Shown here: piece after piece, positions 62,360 to 64,000 of the stretch
How the letters are laid out: the number at the start of each line of letters is the position of its first letter
How positions within the stretch are numbered: position 1 is the first letter of the stretch
NCBI GenBank assembly: GCA_022747635.1
Contig: JAKTNV010000004.1
Coordinates: 25,259,179-25,323,178 of the forward strand
Reading direction: 5' to 3'
Length of the DNA stretch: 64,000 nt
Origin: Hetaerina americana
Lineage: Eukaryota > Arthropoda > Insecta > Odonata > Calopterygidae
Position numbers and translations under genes: made by a program
Notes under the pieces: generated by a model
The model's database searches: none
Seen by the model: the letters and a program-made list of their open reading frames with translations, nothing else
Told to the model about the DNA's origin: nothing

Positions 62360-64000
62360 TCCTCTCTTTCGAAGCAGGTGATATGGTCAATCACCGGATA
62401 GTTTCGTGGGAACGTAAAAGTATAAATCATTATGGGCATGATTAAACATGATTGCAGTCAAATTTTATTGATAACTAACCAAGTTATTTTTATTTGGACG
62501 GAGTTTAAGTAAGTGGTCAGCTGCAGCTAGTATTAACAAATGATTTAAACATTTTGGCGTGGTGAAGATAATATAATAGAGTAATAATTAGCCCAGCGGG
62601 TAGTTCTTTGTTTTAGTTATTTCTGTTGTCACAACAGTGTTATCATGCCTATTTCACGATACTCTAAGCAAAACTAAATAATAACTAAAACTACCGCTCT
62701 GTCGGACATTTGACACCTCTCTGTCCGTCTTTGGTCAGGTCTGTTTGTGCTGGTTGTGCCGTGTTTCTCGGATGATGTACGGTAAACGTCATTTTCTGTT
62801 GTGTTTATCTATTTTCAAATAATGTTGATCGAGAACACTTATGTAAAAGTTAAAAGTGATGTTTCACCAGTTGTAATCCAAACATTGTTTTCAGGTAAAA
62901 CATGTTTTGAATTTTCATGAAGTTAATTGAATTTTTGCAATATTTGATTGGAGCTATGGACGATTCGTGATGACCACATAAGTCTGCTTTTAATTAAATA
63001 AACATAAAATAATTTCTCCCACTAACCACTTTCAGTAAATACTAAAACTAAAAACATTTGAGTTACGATCGTATTCTTTATTACTTTGCTTTTTTTCGCT
63101 TTAAGGTACTTTGGCTTAACAATGGCTTGACAAAGAGGCTAATACGACCATTTAATTAATATTATTTGAATATAGTATAATATAGTTTGCCATTACTACT
63201 TCCAATGGAAAACATTTTGTTTTACCAATGCAATTCCATAACTCATTTGCTACATGTTACTGATTAGAGTTATCATCCAGTTTGGGATGCGCTTGCTTAA
63301 GCCATCTGAAATGGATCATCAAAAATTTCAGTTAGGAATAATTCGTAGAAACGATTTTAATTTTTCCGATAACCTTCTGATTTCTATGAACCATATTCTC
63401 TTCAGGATACGAAAATAGTGGACAGGTAATGCATAATGAGGAATTCATTTGTCATCTAATGTGTTTGAAAACTTCCTCTAGAAAGAATATTGTAGTTCAA
63501 TTTGTTCGTACCTGATAAAAAAACTATATATGCATCTCTTTTTTTTGTTCTTACATCTGAGATTGTTGGGTCTTCAGGATATTTTTTCAGGCGTTCCGAC
63601 ATTTTGAAGGTGTCTGTTAAGGAAGTTTTCCCGCTCTAATTACTACTGAAACTTACCATTAGAGCTTTTGACCCATGAATATTTTGACCTAATAAAAACA
63701 CAGTCATGTATTCGCGTGAAGGGTCAAATGAATGATCTTGACCCACTTTGATGTACGTGTAATATTTGGCATTTCGTCACAATTCATGGGAATATATTGT
63801 AAAAGATTAAGCTTGCATCGCTTTCTCCCAACCAGAGGTTGTCGTTACAGCTACGGATATTACAAATGAAATCGCCTTCCAACTCTCTTCGAGCTCATCT
63901 TCTGCTCAAAACAACAAGAGCTTCTGGAGAACAATTTGATGAGTATCGTAAATATTAGGGAAATTTTTCGAGCTAACGGGGAAAATCAATTTTTGTGATT
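62360..64000. other. No gene recognised
   Basis: AT-rich to the window end. Nothing supported on either strand. Confidence 0.4.

Overview
This is AT-rich nuclear DNA of an animal, most likely an insect or other arthropod with a large genome. The reasons are a spliced LRRFIP-family gene with GT-AG introns (one of 12.6 kb), mariner, RTE-like, CR1/Jockey-like and Penelope-like elements, several tRNA-derived SINE families, and long (TA)n microsatellites. There is no bacterial or viral gene organisation. Almost all long open frames are chance or transposon-derived; real host coding sequence is a handful of short exons.

Left end (1-13.4 kb): the 3' end of an LRRFIP gene on the + strand. The penultimate exon (4-108) and terminal exon (12750-12860) join in phase 0 and give the conserved C-terminal coiled coil. 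The intron between them holds a second, GC-rich, stop-terminated exon (4889-5005). It starts in the same phase and aligns with the terminal exon, so it looks like an alternative last exon. The rest of the intron carries two SINEs, a broken mariner and a non-LTR fragment.

Middle (13.4-46.6 kb): an RTE-like LINE remnant (minus), then two (possibly three) in-phase exons of an unrecognised gene starting near 18.47 kb (+). After these come a full-length SINE with a 13-bp target duplication, more LINE and mariner relics, and at 33.6-37.3 kb a stacked insertion locus. In that locus a tRNA-derived SINE sits inside a LINE remnant. Next to it a (TA)n tract hosts two mariners of different families back to back, one an internally deleted derivative and one apparently intact (transposase 35941-37014). 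A foldback element with 75-bp perfect arms lies at 39.64-39.86 kb. A CpG-rich, promoter-like island with a possible first coding exon lies at 45.06-45.63 kb, followed by the GIY-YIG end of a Penelope-like element.

Right part (46.6-64 kb): further LINE copies (50.2-52.0, 58.6-59.4, possibly 60.7-61.3 kb), a SINE, an unexplained GC-rich island (47.64-47.96 kb), a microsatellite at 62.3 kb, and long stretches in which I see nothing recognisable.

Most worth following up: the alternative LRRFIP terminal exon, the hammerhead-like motif shared by the Penelope tail and the foldback palindrome, and the nested mariner/microsatellite/SINE locus. All family assignments come from reading motifs by eye; no database search was run.
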